Source: Citrus sinensis
Taxonomy: Eukaryota > Streptophyta > Magnoliopsida > Sapindales > Rutaceae
DNA length: 64,000 bases
NCBI RefSeq assembly: GCF_022201045.2
Contig: NC_068561.1
Span: 24,186,501 to 24,250,500 of the forward strand
Reading direction: 5' to 3'
In this document: positions 12,245-25,171 of the stretch, piece after piece
Position numbering within the stretch: the stretch's first letter is position 1
How the letters are laid out: every line of letters starts with the position of its first letter
The notes under the pieces: generated by a model
The model's database searches: none
What the model saw: only the letters and a program-made list of their open reading frames with translations
What the model was told of the DNA's origin: nothing
Translations under genes and position numbers: made by a program

Positions 12245-13708
12245 TTAGATTTTGGACTGTTTGGCAATCTTGAACCACTCGGTATGAAAAGATCCTTCCA
12301 TATCAATCCTTTCATATGTATGAGCACCAAAATAATCTCGTTGAGCTTGGACCAAATTAGCTGGCAACCTTTCCCTTCTGTATGAGTCGAAATAAGCAAG
12401 ACTGGATGACATACCAGGTGTGCTAATACCCGAGTTGATAGCAAGGCAAACAACTCTTCGCCAGGCAGACTGCCTATCAACAATTTCCTTTGCAAACTCA
12501 GGGTCCACAAGAAGGTTTGCCAGATCAGCATTCCTATCGTATGCCTTCTTGATTCTGTCAAGGAACACAGCACGGATAATGCAACCCCCCTTCCAAATCC
12601 TAGCCAGTTCCCCCAACTTCAAGTCCCATCCTTTTTCAATACTCTTTGCACGAATAAGATTCATCCCCTGTGCGTAACTACATATCTTGGATGCATAAAG
12701 AGCCTGCCTCACATCATCAATCAACTTTTGCTTGTCCACAGCTTGGTTAGACTGAACACCAAAGCCACCTGATTTAAAGACTTTGGCAGCTTCAACTCTT
12801 TCTTCCTTTAAACCACTAAGGAACCTTGCATCCAAAGAAGATGCAATAGTGGGAGCTGCAACTGATAGATCAGCAGCTTGCTGTACAGTCCATTTGCCAG
12901 TACCCTTCATACCTGTTTTGTCCAAAACCTTGTCAACCAAGTAACCATCTCCCTTATCATCCTTTATTCCAAAAATATCTGCAGTGATTTCAATCAAGAA
13001 GCTGAGAAGCTCCCCCTTGTTCCATTCTGTGAAAACATTTTGCAGTTCCTCATTTGTCAACTTTCCAACAGATTTCAGTACATCATAAGCCTCTGCAATC
13101 AGCTGCATATCACCGTATTCAATTCCATTATGAATCATCTTCACAAAATTACCAGATCCACCTTTGCTAATGTAAGTCACACAGGGGCCGCTATCAGGAA
13201 CTTGAGCCGCGACCTTTAGAAGAATGTCTTCAATATACTTGTAAGCCTCGAATGATCCTCCAGGCATCAAAGAAGGACCATGTCTTGCACCCTCTTCACC
13301 ACCTGAAACTCCCATTCCAAGGTAGAGCAAACCCAATTCAGCCATGGCTTTCTCTCTTCTCTCGGTGTTCTCATACCACTCATTACCCCCATCAATGATG
13401 CAATCACCTTTCTCCATGTAAGCGGAGAGGGTCTTAATGGTTTCGTCAACAGGTGCACCAGCTTTAACAAGCATGATTATCACCCGAGGTTTTTGGATTG
13501 AATTGACAAACGATTCAGGATCAAGGAAACCAAATAAAGGCAGATCTCCCTCCTTTTTAGCTCTTTCAACTGTCTCATCAACTTTGGAGGTAGTTCGGTT
13601 ATAAACAGAAATGGGAAAGCCTTTTTCAGCAATGTTGAGGGCGAGATTTTGGCCCATGACCGCCAGACCAGCAAGGCCTATTCTCGTAAGTTGTTTGCCC
13701 TCAACCAT
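12245..13708 (-). CDS. PGD2: 6-phosphogluconate dehydrogenase, decarboxylating
   Basis: A 487-residue protein in one uninterrupted coding exon. It catalyses NADP-dependent oxidative decarboxylation of 6-phosphogluconate to ribulose 5-phosphate, the last oxidative step of the pentose phosphate pathway. The N-terminal Rossmann fold shows GLAVMGQNLALN (around residues 11-25) and VYNRT (around 35). GGSGNFVKMIHNGIEYG (about 180-200) carries the catalytic Lys region, and DKTGMKGTGKW is the family signature. No transit peptide precedes the Rossmann fold. The C-terminus is SKI, a PTS1-like tripeptide; Arabidopsis PGD2 has the same ending and is found in cytosol and peroxisomes. The frame is full length with no damage. 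The leader appears to contain one intron (see 13720-14698). Assignment to PGD2 rather than a plastid isoform rests on the missing transit peptide, SKI and the GAUT9 neighbour. Confidence 0.96.
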   Translation of the reverse strand: MVEGKQLTRIGLAGLAVMGQNLALNIAEKGFPISVYNRTTSKVDETVERAKKEGDLPLFGFLDPESFVNSIQKPRVIIMLVKAGAPVDETIKTLSAYMEKGDCIIDGGNEWYENTERREKAMAELGLLYLGMGVSGGEEGARHGPSLMPGGSFEAYKYIEDILLKVAAQVPDSGPCVTYISKGGSGNFVKMIHNGIEYGDMQLIAEAYDVLKSVGKLTNEELQNVFTEWNKGELLSFLIEITADIFGIKDDKGDGYLVDKVLDKTGMKGTGKWTVQQAADLSVAAPTIASSLDARFLSGLKEERVEAAKVFKSGGFGVQSNQAVDKQKLIDDVRQALYASKICSYAQGMNLIRAKSIEKGWDLKLGELARIWKGGCIIRAVFLDRIKKAYDRNADLANLLVDPEFAKEIVDRQSAWRRVVCLAINSGISTPGMSSSLAYFDSYRRERLPANLVQAQRDYFGAHTYERIDMEGSFHTEWFKIAKQSKI

Positions 13709-13719
13709 ATCTTCCTCTG

Positions 13720-14698
13720 TTCCACAATTGAGATTGATAGTGAGATTAATTCAAAATGATTTTCACAAAGCAAACAAATTTGAGATCCTTGAATAAATAT
13801 TTTAATGAAGCACCACCCATGACTCAATGCCAACTTATGATCTATTTTTAAGAATGAAGTGGATTATTTCAGGGAAAGAAATATCAGATGCAATAGTGAA
13901 ATGAGTGATGGTCATGCATGTACTCCTGAGCTAATCAAATTGTAAAAAGTAAAAAATTATCGAACCAGCATCATCATGTGATTAACATAATTTAGTAAAA
14001 ATCAATTAGCCAATGCATCTTAAAAAGGTCTCCAGCTGAAAAATGCACTTTTTCAGGAAACCCGCATACTTAGAAGGCCATTGTTAGGAACATAGTGATT
14101 CACTAGTTACGTCAAAAGGAAGCAAAATTAGATAACTGAATAGAGAAGCCATCCTTAGCCAGATGGAAGTCACCTCCAAATGGGCTCTCCAACCTGGTTT
14201 CGGTCCCCTAGAAGTGAAATGTAGAAGCGGTTTTTTCCTTTGATAATATGGGAGTAAATCTCTATTGGAGCGGATTTTCAAGCAATGCGAGTAGAGCCCC
14301 GACTCTACTATCATTGTATGTATTTTAGACTTATGATAAACTAGTTTGTAATATAAGTTAATTATAATATAATAATGCAAAAATAAACAATAAAATAAAT
14401 GAATGATTCATAAGAAATAAGATCCAACTACTAGTCTACAATCGCCTAAAATTGTGACTTTCGTGAGTAAAAATGAAATAAAAACAAAGGCGCAAGAATA
14501 AGGCACAAGAATGATCATGCAGATAAAAGGATTCTTAAAACAAGTGGATCATATAAACTCAGAACAAATAGAAAGCAAACCCAGATGAGCAAATTCTAAA
14601 TCAAACGCAGAAAGATCATTACTTTGCTCAGTCTCCTATAAAATTATACCAAAATCATAGAACACAAAAGACTTTAAGGAGTTACGAAAGAATCAAAC
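13720..14698 (-). other. Probable 5' UTR intron of the 6PGD gene
   Basis: On the minus strand an AAG|GTTTGATTC donor at 14698 follows a CT/AAG-rich leader. A TGTGGAACAG acceptor lies about ten bases upstream of the ATG at 13708. The ~980-bp interval has no coding potential. Leader introns are common in plant housekeeping genes. This is inferred from sequence only. Confidence 0.6.
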
Positions 14699-14807
14699 CT
14701 TAAAAAATTCTTCTTCTTCTTCTTCTAAAATCTGATGCAAAAACAAGAGAAGGAAAATTCAGACAAATCAACCCAAAATGTGATCTGGGATTAGCAGAGC
14801 AGAGACT

Positions 14808-14814
14808 CTATAAA
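14808..14814 (-). promoter_or_regulatory. TATA box of the 6PGD gene
   Basis: TTTATAG on the minus strand lies upstream of a pyrimidine-rich leader (about 14785-14699) that ends at the proposed leader-intron donor. Confidence 0.5.
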
Positions 14815-14859
14815 CATAATAAATGATTAAAAATACAATACGTCAATAATACACAGTTT

Positions 14860-16457
14860 CACAGCAAAAGGCAATAACATATATATTGCTTGCCCTGGAA
14901 AAAAAAATATGAGCTTTTTATTAATGGAAAAGGCCAAAGTGGCTGCACCAGCCATTCATAATCGGGTCAAAGTTGGCAACTCTCCTCCCTTGGCGAATCA
15001 GCAATCGTTCGTTAACCTCTTGGTATTGCCACGTCATCTGGGTTCAACTACGCCAAGCTGATGTGGCAAACAATAAAAAAAGAAAAACCTTTTTATCGTA
15101 GGGGTTTGTTTAAAATTAAAATAGTTATGATGATTGATGGTTGATAATTGGACTGGCTTCCTACTATTATTGACGGCTGTTAAGTGACAGATATTAGATG
15201 AGATTCAATAATTTCGATCTTGTTATTTTATTACTTCATTATTTTTTTATTTAATTTACATGATTTTATACAATAGCATCCATGCTATGCATATAGATGT
15301 GCTATTTAAGATGGATGATGTCTTCAGTCGTAACATTTTATGTTCATGTATTATACAAAAGTATAATATGATTCTGAGAAAATGTATATATTATGCGTAA
15401 CTGATCACTTTTAAACATGTTAATAGGGTGAAAAATTATGAAAAGGATAAATACAATCAGATTGAATCCATCAAATATTAATTTTATTTATGTGGGACAA
15501 TATGAAGTTTCAATACACATACTACTTTTTCTTTTCCCTCCGGCTAGAGCATATTATAGAAAGTCTTCCTTCTATTAATCACTTATCAATGTCAAATTTG
15601 ATCTGAACATTTTATAATTGACGGCTGCTCAATTCACTGCTTTGATCTTTGTGGCTAGCCGTCAAGTTTCTAATCTTTGACCCAAAACCAATTCCAAAGG
15701 TAAAATGGGAAGAAAATGGACTTTTCTAGTAATTGAAATTTATAATGCCAAGGCAGGTTATTTATGTATTTACAAGTTTAGGTCAGATTCCGCAATAGAA
15801 TAAAGGTATGACCCGTCATGTGAATACTCTTACAATAAGGGCAAGTTGGTAAATAAGAAATCATTTCTTGTTCGGTGACACCCTCCCCCTTTGACCTTCG
15901 TTCCTTCTACCAAGTCTCGCCACTAAAACAAACTTTTTAGCATTTTATTTGAATTATTAAATTACAACCTGATATTTTTTTTTCATAAAAATAATTAAGT
16001 CGTCAAAACAAAAATAAATAAGGGCTGCCATTGTGTCATAAATGAGATCACAAAATTGATTGATGTGAACAAGCGATATACCATACGAAGTTGGAAAACG
16101 AAAACTACTCGATCACGAAATAATTAGATAACGGAGTCACTGAGGTATCGATTTGTCAGAATTTCTAAGCATATAATGAAAAGTTAAATTAAGAAGAAAA
16201 AAAAATTGCATTTCTGCGTGTTTTACACAATTGAGTTTTGATTGTTTACAATCTTAAGCTCAATGCTGTAAAAACTAATAAGCATCTTAATCGAAGCATA
16301 TTAACCGAGAAGAGACACACCATCACTAAGCTTTGGAGAGGGTTACAACCAATTAGAGGAGACCAAAACTTGTATGAATATAAAGTAACCATCTATAAAC
16401 CATCACTGAAAGTGTGTTTGTGTTACCTGAAGAATAAGTGCTGTAACGCGACTTGAA
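14860..16457. other. Intergenic between the 6PGD and GAUT9-like genes
   Basis: Contains the upstream region of the 6PGD gene and, at its right end, the 3' flank of the GAUT9-like gene. No additional gene, RNA or recognisable repeat is seen. Confidence 0.5.
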
Positions 16458-18729
16458 TTAGAGGCCAAAATTGCACACCTGCACAAACTCCATATCATTA
16501 TCCACATATTTAGTCCAGAGACTCTTGTATTGATTCATAGCAATGTCAAGCCAAGGTTTCATGTTTCCGTTGTAATGGATGACTGCAGCCTTATTGATTT
16601 CATCCATACTGATACTCGGATTGTACCCAAGTCCAAGGACGTGCCAGGATTTATCCAATGACTTTGTTGTTGAGTAGAAAGTGATGAGGCCCGGTGGCAG
16701 GGTACCCAATTTCCACAGAGTTCGATCCTCATTCTGATGAAAAAAATTCATGCATAAATTGACTGAATTGTCCAATCTCAACGTCAACCCAAGAATTTTA
16801 AGTCCTCACTAAACTAAAGCGTCAAGCAAGTTAATTACTGAATTAAACTAATTGAACATGCACATGATTTGCATCTACTGTAAGCTATTATATTGGCTAA
16901 AAAACATAAAATGGAACTCTATTGTATGGGTAGACACACTTACCAAGTTTTGCCAGTAATGGTATTGGTCTGTGCATTTCTCACGCCTCCAAGCATCAAG
17001 ATCAAATATATTCATCCCAAATGCCCATGCACAAGCCTTTGGATTAAATTTCTCCCTGATTAAGGGATGTGAGAAATTTAGATATTGAGCATAACGATGA
17101 AATGACCCAAAGCAGGTTTCCACAGCCCCGTTCACCTTTCCATCTAAATCAATGTTCCACAACCCAGTTAAGTCCTTTTGAACCACAACATCATCATCCA
17201 GAAACAAAATTTTGTGCAATTTAGGATACATCTCAGGCAAATAGAACCTAAGGTGATTCAACATTGACAAGTACTTGGGATTCCTAAATTTCATGTTATT
17301 CACATCTTTAGTTGTATTCTCCGCCTTATGGTCAAAGTAAAACTTCTGCATCTTAGCAGACTCAAGCTGCCTCAATACTGGTACATACGACGAGTTCAGG
17401 AATGAATAATCCTCCACAGCCTTCACTTCTACATGTGCACCACCTTCCACGGGCCTCATCCTGAACCAAACCTTCATTGCCGCAATATTCATTCTGTCAG
17501 TAACCACATGGAAAACATGTTTCCACGGTTCCTGTGCATTCTTCACCACAGACCTCACTACAACTGATACTGCAATCACATTATCCGAAAATATAGCATA
17601 ATGATACAAAGTGGGGTCCTCAAATTCCTCCTTAGGAGGCTCCTCCTTATACTTGTCTGGGTGTGAAATCCTCTCCTCCACAAGTCTCATTGCCAAACAA
17701 TGCAAACTCTTAGGAACCGATTTAGCAGAAATCAAGCTAGCAAATGCCCCGTTCTTCTTCGCCTTAATCAACAACTCATTAACTGCAAAGATCGTATCTT
17801 TCAACTTCTGAATCTTCAACTGATTGTCGTAACTCTCTTTCGACTCACCAATCATCAATCTTGCAACTTTCACTTTATCCTTCACTTCCTTCTCGAACTG
17901 CCTCAACACATCCTCATCCACGGCACCCTCTGACTCAAACAAGGCCGACTTATAACCAGGTTTCATCAAAAGATCCGAAAAGTTGTGAGCCAGATCATCA
18001 AACATCCTCAACTGCCTAGATATATCTAGCTTCAACTTCCTAGCATAAGCAGCATAAGTATTCACTAAAGTGATATGATCATTTGCTTGTTTCTGTATCA
18101 AATCTAATCTAGTCTTAAGCGGATCAGACTTCAACGCCAAAAACGTCCTTTGAACATACGCATTGCCACTACTGGGCAAACCCTATCCAAAACAAAAAAC
18201 ACAAATAAACATTCCTTCTCTGACGAACTCTGTCAAACATTTTCTTAAAATCCAAAACCATCATCAACTCTTTTTACAGAGTGTCAGTAAAAGACAAAAA
18301 GCTTATAAACCAAAAAAAAAAAAAATCTTAATCGATTCAACACTCAACATTTTCTTTAAATCCGAGTCATCAACTTTTCTCATAGATTAAACATTTGAAA
18401 TTCACAACTTCTTTCTTAGCGAAGTACACACGAGTAGCTAAAAGAAAAAAATGAATCCAATTTATTGCTCAATTAGCAATTATTGATAGTAACTTTTCAT
18501 AGAAATAGTTGATAAATGGCATTTCAGATAAGTGAAAGAATGAGTGAAGTGGAGGTGGACTTACGGGGTCGTGATGAGAAGTGGAGGGGTGAGAGGTGAG
18601 GATGACGGAGAGAGTGGCGAGGAAGAGGAGAGAGAACATGGCGGACACGAAGATGCGGTATGAGAATAAGCTGCGTAGACCGGGACCTACAGCGGTTCCG
18701 CCGCGGCCTCCGCGAATGGCCACCGCCAT
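16458..18729 (-). CDS. GAUT9: Galacturonosyltransferase, GAUT9-type (GT8 family)
   Basis: Three exons, 18729-18565, 18182-16944 and 16733-16458, with GTAAGT donors and AG acceptors, all phase 0, giving 559 residues. It is a type II Golgi membrane protein: a short Arg/Gly-rich cytosolic tail, a transmembrane anchor at about 21-45, a stem region to about 240, then a GT8 catalytic domain. LFLDDDVVV (Asp384-386) supplies the metal and UDP-sugar binding site, and HYNGNMKPW (521-529) is the conserved C-terminal motif. GAUTs transfer galacturonic acid from UDP-GalA in pectin synthesis; for GAUT9 itself this is inferred from the family. Length, start MAVAIRGGRGG and C-terminus CNFGL match what I recall of Arabidopsis GAUT9. 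It lies directly upstream of the 6PGD gene on the same strand. Confidence 0.93.
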
Positions 18730-18789
18730 TTTGAGGTTTAAGCGATCTGATTGCTTAATTTGAGATCTGAAGTATTGAAGAAGAGAGAT

Positions 18790-19214
18790 TTAAATCGCTG
18801 CTGTCGTTGTTTTGATTCAATGATTCAAAGATTTTTTTTTTTTTTAATTTTTAAATTGCTTTTTCTGAGGAGTCGAATATTATTAATAAAGAAGGAGCAG
18901 ATCGGAGTTCAGATGGAGTACACAGAGTTGACACTTGACAGTACACACGCGGTTTAGTTTACTCGAAGTGGATTCTGTTAGTTTATACGACACGTCATTT
19001 GTAGGAGACGATGTCGTTTTATGTGCCACAGGTCGTAGTGAGGACGACTCGTCATCCAGCCATTTGCAATGACATCGTTTTGACTTTATGACTCATCCAG
19101 TAACTTTATTTAAGAACTTTGTGCTTCTCATTGAATTCAAATTACTTTATTTATTTATTTTCCTTAAAAATGTGTGTGCGCGTGTATATAGACGGTTACA
19201 GAAAACTCACCAAT
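18790..19214. other. GAUT9-like upstream region
   Basis: Leader and promoter DNA of the minus-strand GAUT9-like gene, including a 17-T run at 18830-18846. No clear TATA box. At the left edge a 15-bp direct repeat (acagaaaactcacca, starting at 19198 and 19236) straddles the broken end of the resistance-gene remnant. Confidence 0.4.
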
Positions 19215-21257
19215 CTAGAGGATTTCATTAGGATACAGAAAACTCACCACACAATGGTATCTTACAAGAGATTCAAGGCTCTCTAATGAAAATGTAACAA
19301 AATTATCCAGATGGTGCAGATTGTTTAGATTCCCAATATCTGCAAACAACTTCTGTAGACGGTTACAGTTTTGTAATTTAAGAGTCTCCAAATTGTGAAG
19401 TTTACATACTGATTCAGGCGATGTTTCGACTTGAGCATCAGAAAAATTAAGGTATCGCAGTATCTTCAAGTCACCAATTTCACTTGGTAGCTCATACCTA
19501 AAGCATTGTAGCTTCAGCGATAGATCAAAAAGAACGTTCCGATTTAAGTGGCTATAATCCCAAACCACTCTTGATGATATTGGTAAGGAAGTGCGCAGAT
19601 GTTTTACACCATCGATAGCCTCGAACCTTTTAATGCCATCATATTTGCTACGGATGTAAGATAAATGCCGAAGACTTTTGGAGAACTTCCGTTGCTTGTC
19701 ACCCTCTACTGCATCCTCCATTCTGTAGCACACTTCTCTTGCAGCTCACTGAGCAAGGTCGTTGATGAAGTCATGCATCGCAAATCGTGACACATTGCTA
19801 CTTGATTGTCGAAAATGTGATCTTGACTGTAGCTCACCAGAATACTGGTGGCCTAATTGTTCCACTGGTTTCTCACTATTTTCATGCCGCAAGAAACCCT
19901 GAGCCATCCGCAGCAAGATCAGCTCTTCCTCCTCAAATTTGCAGTCCTCTGGAAAGATTGAGCAGTAACTAAAGCATCGTTTCAAATGTGGAAGAAGATA
20001 ATGGCAGCTTATTCTAAGAGCTGGTTAAAATGGCACTCCTCTCTCCGGGTAAATCCCACGCTTTGCTGTTTAGTACATCTTCCCAATCAATACAGTCGAC
20101 TTTTCCATGTAAGAGGCCACCCAGTATTTCCGATGCCAAAGGCAAGCCGTTGCACTTTTTAACTATTTTCTCACCAATTTCCTTCAAGTGCATATGCATG
20201 TTAAAGTCCGTTCTCCTCGACGATCGCTGAGTAAACACACACAAACAATCGTCATCTGACCATTTTTTCAACTTGTAAGTTGGAAGAGTACCCAACATTA
20301 ATGAAACATCTTGATTGCGAGTTGTGATAATAGTTTTACTTCCTGATGAGCCAGCTCCAAATGATCAGCCACGGACATTCTAGTCGCTGGGATTCTCATT
20401 TCATATATCATCCAGCAGCTTCTCCTTTAATTTGACTTGAAGCAAATTTAGATCATTATCACGAACAGCCTCGGTAGAAATGGACTGTAACATTGTTTTA
20501 GTTATCCTGAAAACATCAAAATCTTCAAAAAGATAAACCCATGTTTCAAGGTGAAAACGATTTTTCACTTTGACATTATTGCACAGAAGCTGGGCAAGAG
20601 TTGTCTTCCCCACCCCACCCATACCTAGTATAGGATGAACGGAGACTCCATCACTGCTCATTAAATCATATCATTCAACAACAATTGAAGTATTGTCTCA
20701 TTATGATTTGCCCTGCGATAAACTTTTGCTTCATTCACCACAGATGTTGTGGGAAGTCTTTGTCTGACTTTCTTGGACCTCTCTCCTGAATTGCTTTTCA
20801 AAATTAGCTGCTCTTTCTCCAAGTCAATTTCCTGTAATCTGGTAGTACTGTCCTTGAGTTTGTACCTCATAGAGGCATTGAACATTAGAGAGGGTGTATT
20901 GAAATTTGAGCAGCAAGTACGAATAATTAGCTTCCATGCCTTACTTGTGCTGGGTTGATCAGGTTTAAATAACAACTTTCTTTGCAAAGCTTCAGTGTCA
21001 AGCTCATCCATGATGTCTTTTAAGTCGTAAGCCAAGTTCTGAAGTTCACCAAGCCATATCGTCACTGATTGCTCTGTCACCTGCTTTCCCTCTGCATCTT
21101 CAAGAACTACAGGAATCTTCGACAATGTTTTCTCCCACTTCTTGAAGGGAGCATCGATTTGCTCTTGGTGGGCAAACAGCCTAAGTCCCTCTGAAGTCAA
21201 CTTCTTCAGCAGCATCCCAAACGATACAAATAGAATCGCCTCTTCAATGATAGACTT
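19215..21257 (-). pseudogene. CC-NBS-LRR (RPP13-like) disease-resistance pseudogene, 3'-truncated
   Basis: Fragments in several frames make a colinear CNL immune receptor. In order: an Rx-type coiled-coil with IWLGELQNLAYDLKDIMDELD (about 21060-21000), the P-loop GMGGVGKTT (about 20610), an RNBS-B-like TTR, CNGLPLA (GLPL), CFSYCSIFPED, MHDFINDLAQ (MHD) and three or four leucine-rich repeats before homology stops near 19215. Damage seen: Lys AAG at 21257-21255 where the start Met is expected; a frameshift near 20668; loss of the kinase-2 (LVLDDVW) block; in-frame stops TGA 20403-20401, TAG 20382-20380 and TGA 20367-20365; a frameshift near 20030; and TGA at 19748-19746 after LAQ. Most of the LRR is gone. 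Coding for a working receptor is excluded; a transcribed remnant acting as small-RNA source is possible. Confidence 0.9.
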
Positions 21258-22775
21258 GGTTTCTCTGTAGGCCGCAAAAAAAAAAAAAAAAGGCAGTAAT
21301 GCAAATGATAGAAGTAAAGCAAGTTTGCAGAAAGTTGACTGGAATTTTGGAAAGCAAAAAGTTCAGTATGTTTTATGGATGCTGAAGCAATCTCACGTAT
21401 GTTTTATTCATTTCTTTAGACTTTTGGCCTCCTAAAAAGTTACTTCACCAAATAAAGGACAAGAAAAAAGCACTAGCAGCAGTTCATTTTATCAGTGTTC
21501 TAACATCACACAGAGGCCAGAGCTTGGATGCAGTAGCTGATAAATTGTCAAAAAGTATAGAATGGCATGGTTAGTCATCATTGTTTTTCATTTAATCTAG
21601 ATTACCTTCACTCTCAAGCAACTAGTCATTTTATAGCTCTTGTATGCTATATTCATATGGGTTCAACTAGCAATAAGTGGTCTTCTCAAAAAAAAAAAAA
21701 AAAAAAAAAAAACTAGCAATAAGTGAACGAGAAATTAGTAAATATTAGCTATCGGACAAATAATATTTTAGTTGCTATGCTTTCAAAGTTAAGAAGAAGC
21801 ATAGTTCTACTTTGTTCGAGCAAACTTACATCAGCATATTGACTCTTTTAATGCTGACTATAGGAACAAAACAAAGAAAAATGAGCAAGCCTTCAGAGGA
21901 GGCATCTCAAGTCTTAGTTTCCCTCCCAAATATGGTATCTACATTTATGTTGTTCTTCTGGACTATTTTCAGTTGGTAACTTCAAGGCTTTAACCAAGAT
22001 GCTACCGCATAAAGCTAAGATGTCATTGTCATCTGGTGCTCGTCAGATTGAACTGTTGCACATTGTAACAGAGCTCTGTGCAGACAAGCCCAATTTGCGG
22101 CAATGATATTTTGTTAAAGCTAAATAGGTCCAGTATAACTAAGACCCTGTTTTGTTACATCATCAAACAAAAACTTTGCTAATTATTTAACTTCATCAAC
22201 AAGCTCATCAGAAAATCAAGCATATATAACAGAGTACTGCCAGTGATGTTTTATTTATGTGTTACTTTATCTTCAGGTCACATTGCGCAATTGAATAGTT
22301 AGACACTGAACTTTTGCTTGGATTTAATTTAAGATTTGTCAATTCTCTTCTTTGTGTTTTTTTGTTGGAGCCAACGGTGTTATCAAGGGACTATAAATTT
22401 AAAAAAGATGATCACTTATCACGATAAAACCAATGCAAATTTAAAAGATAAAAAACAAAAAAACAAAAAGACTGAGGCCTTCCTCATTTTTGACACATGG
22501 GCATCCATATATATATATATTCTTTCTTAACGCGAACACTCTGGAAATACTGTACATACATGTGGTTGTTTCCAGAGAGCCCACATTATTATTTTCGTCA
22601 TATCAAGGCACCCAAGTTGATATAGACTGGTAAATCTTCAGGGCATTTCTGCATAATTTATACGAAACTTAATTGCCAAAGGTGAAGCTCACAGCTTTTT
22701 ATCATCATTTTTTTTTCCTGAAATAATGATATTGTTATTTGTATGATTCAGTTTCTTTATTAGTTCATATATACA
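21258..22775. other. Intergenic between NLR remnant and UMP-CMP kinase-like gene
   Basis: Contains a short poly-A retroposed insertion (21680-21710) and otherwise AT-rich sequence. No gene is supported. Confidence 0.5.
21680..21710 (+). mobile_element. Extremely truncated retroposon (poly-A only) with target-site duplication
   Basis: The 15-bp sequence aactagcaataagtg occurs perfectly at 21665-21679 and 21711-21725. Between the copies are only 'gtcttctc' and about 23 A residues. This is what target-primed reverse transcription leaves when synthesis aborts just past the poly-A tail. One of the duplicate's leading A residues could belong to the tail. Confidence 0.85.
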
Positions 22776-22782
22776 TATATAA
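22776..22782 (+). promoter_or_regulatory. Possible TATA box of the UMP-CMP kinase-like gene
   Basis: TATATAA lies only about 26-32 bp before the ATG at 22808, which would leave almost no leader. Either transcription starts very close to the ATG or the true promoter is further upstream. Confidence 0.35.
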
Positions 22783-22807
22783 GTTGAAGGTACTTTTAAT
22801 CAACATC

Positions 22808-24140
<1,333 letters not shown>

Positions 24141-24548
24141 TTAATTAATGTAGATGATCACTTCACTCGATTAGGGCTGGACGCCGAGACTTTTTGTTTT
24201 GAGTCAATTGATATTATTTTGCAAATTGATTCGTTCAGTAATTAGCACGTAGCTAGTAATTAATGGATCTTTGTTGATACATAGCGCTTTGTACTGCTGG
24301 TGTTATCTTATGACACCTGTAGTCTCTCTTGAACCAAATTAAAATAACGGGAAATTATAAAGAATACACACGGACCAAATTTCTCAGTAACGTTGTCTCA
24401 CTTTACGTCATTTTTTTTTGGTTACCAAACAATAATGAGTAAAGCGAACAAACCAACATTATTTTTCTCGCCACGCCAACCAAAGTAAAGGCAACGGAAA
24501 ATTTTGTTAACAACATTCAAAAGAATATAACTTTATATTTATATATAT

Positions 24549-24581
<33 letters not shown>

Positions 24582-25066
24582 TTTTTTTAATAAGAATATT
24601 CTGACTTTATTAAAATGAGTATGTTAGTAAAATATAAAAAATACAAATTTTAATATATTACAGACTTTTTTTTTTGTTGGTTAGCAGTATTTTATATTAA
24701 TAAAATGAGATATATATATATATAATTATTATTTAGTATGAGAACGTAACATAGGGTGAATTAGTATAACACTTTAATAAAATACTGAAATTATCATTGA
24801 AACACTTTGAATATCTATTAAAAGGAACAACGTACCAAATAAGAGTCTTTAAACTATATAATACAATTGAATTTTAAATTCAATGGAAATTATCAGCTCT
24901 TGACTCACAACTCTCTGCAGCATGGGTAATTGTCTGGTTATTCATTTTTTCCGTTTACGAGAAATTTCGTATGGCGTGACTTTGTCCTTTGATGTGATTC
25001 ATGTCTTACATGAATACTGTGGGCTGGTTCGGCCCAGTCCATTTAATATTCACAATTGGATTTCCC
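24141..25066. other. Intergenic, 3' flank of kinase-like gene
   Basis: The first 200 bp are probably 3' UTR. A (GA)n tract lies at 24550-24582 and AT microsatellites near 24713-24722. No gene is supported. Confidence 0.5.
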
Positions 25067-25171
25067 TAAGTTACATGCATGTAACTTACAATTCTCTCAC
25101 ATGAATAATGAGTAGACTCATACCATACACTATTCATGTGAGAGGGTTGTAAGTTACATGCATGTAACTTA
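25067..25171. repeat. Inverted repeat, 41-bp arms, foldback element
   Basis: Arm 25067-25107 is the reverse complement of 25131-25171 except for two adjacent mismatches, with a 23-bp spacer. Each arm also contains the 20-bp perfect palindrome aagttacatgcatgtaactt, so each arm can fold on itself as well as with its partner. It may be a tiny MITE core. No coding potential. Confidence 0.85.

Noticed and set aside
12205..13796. Several overlapping frames on both strands within the 6PGD gene
   Set aside because: They are shadows of the 6PGD coding sequence in other frames.
14150..14220. tRNA-like 'ggtttcggtcccc' segment
   Set aside because: No cloverleaf can be built around it and it lies in the proposed 6PGD leader intron.
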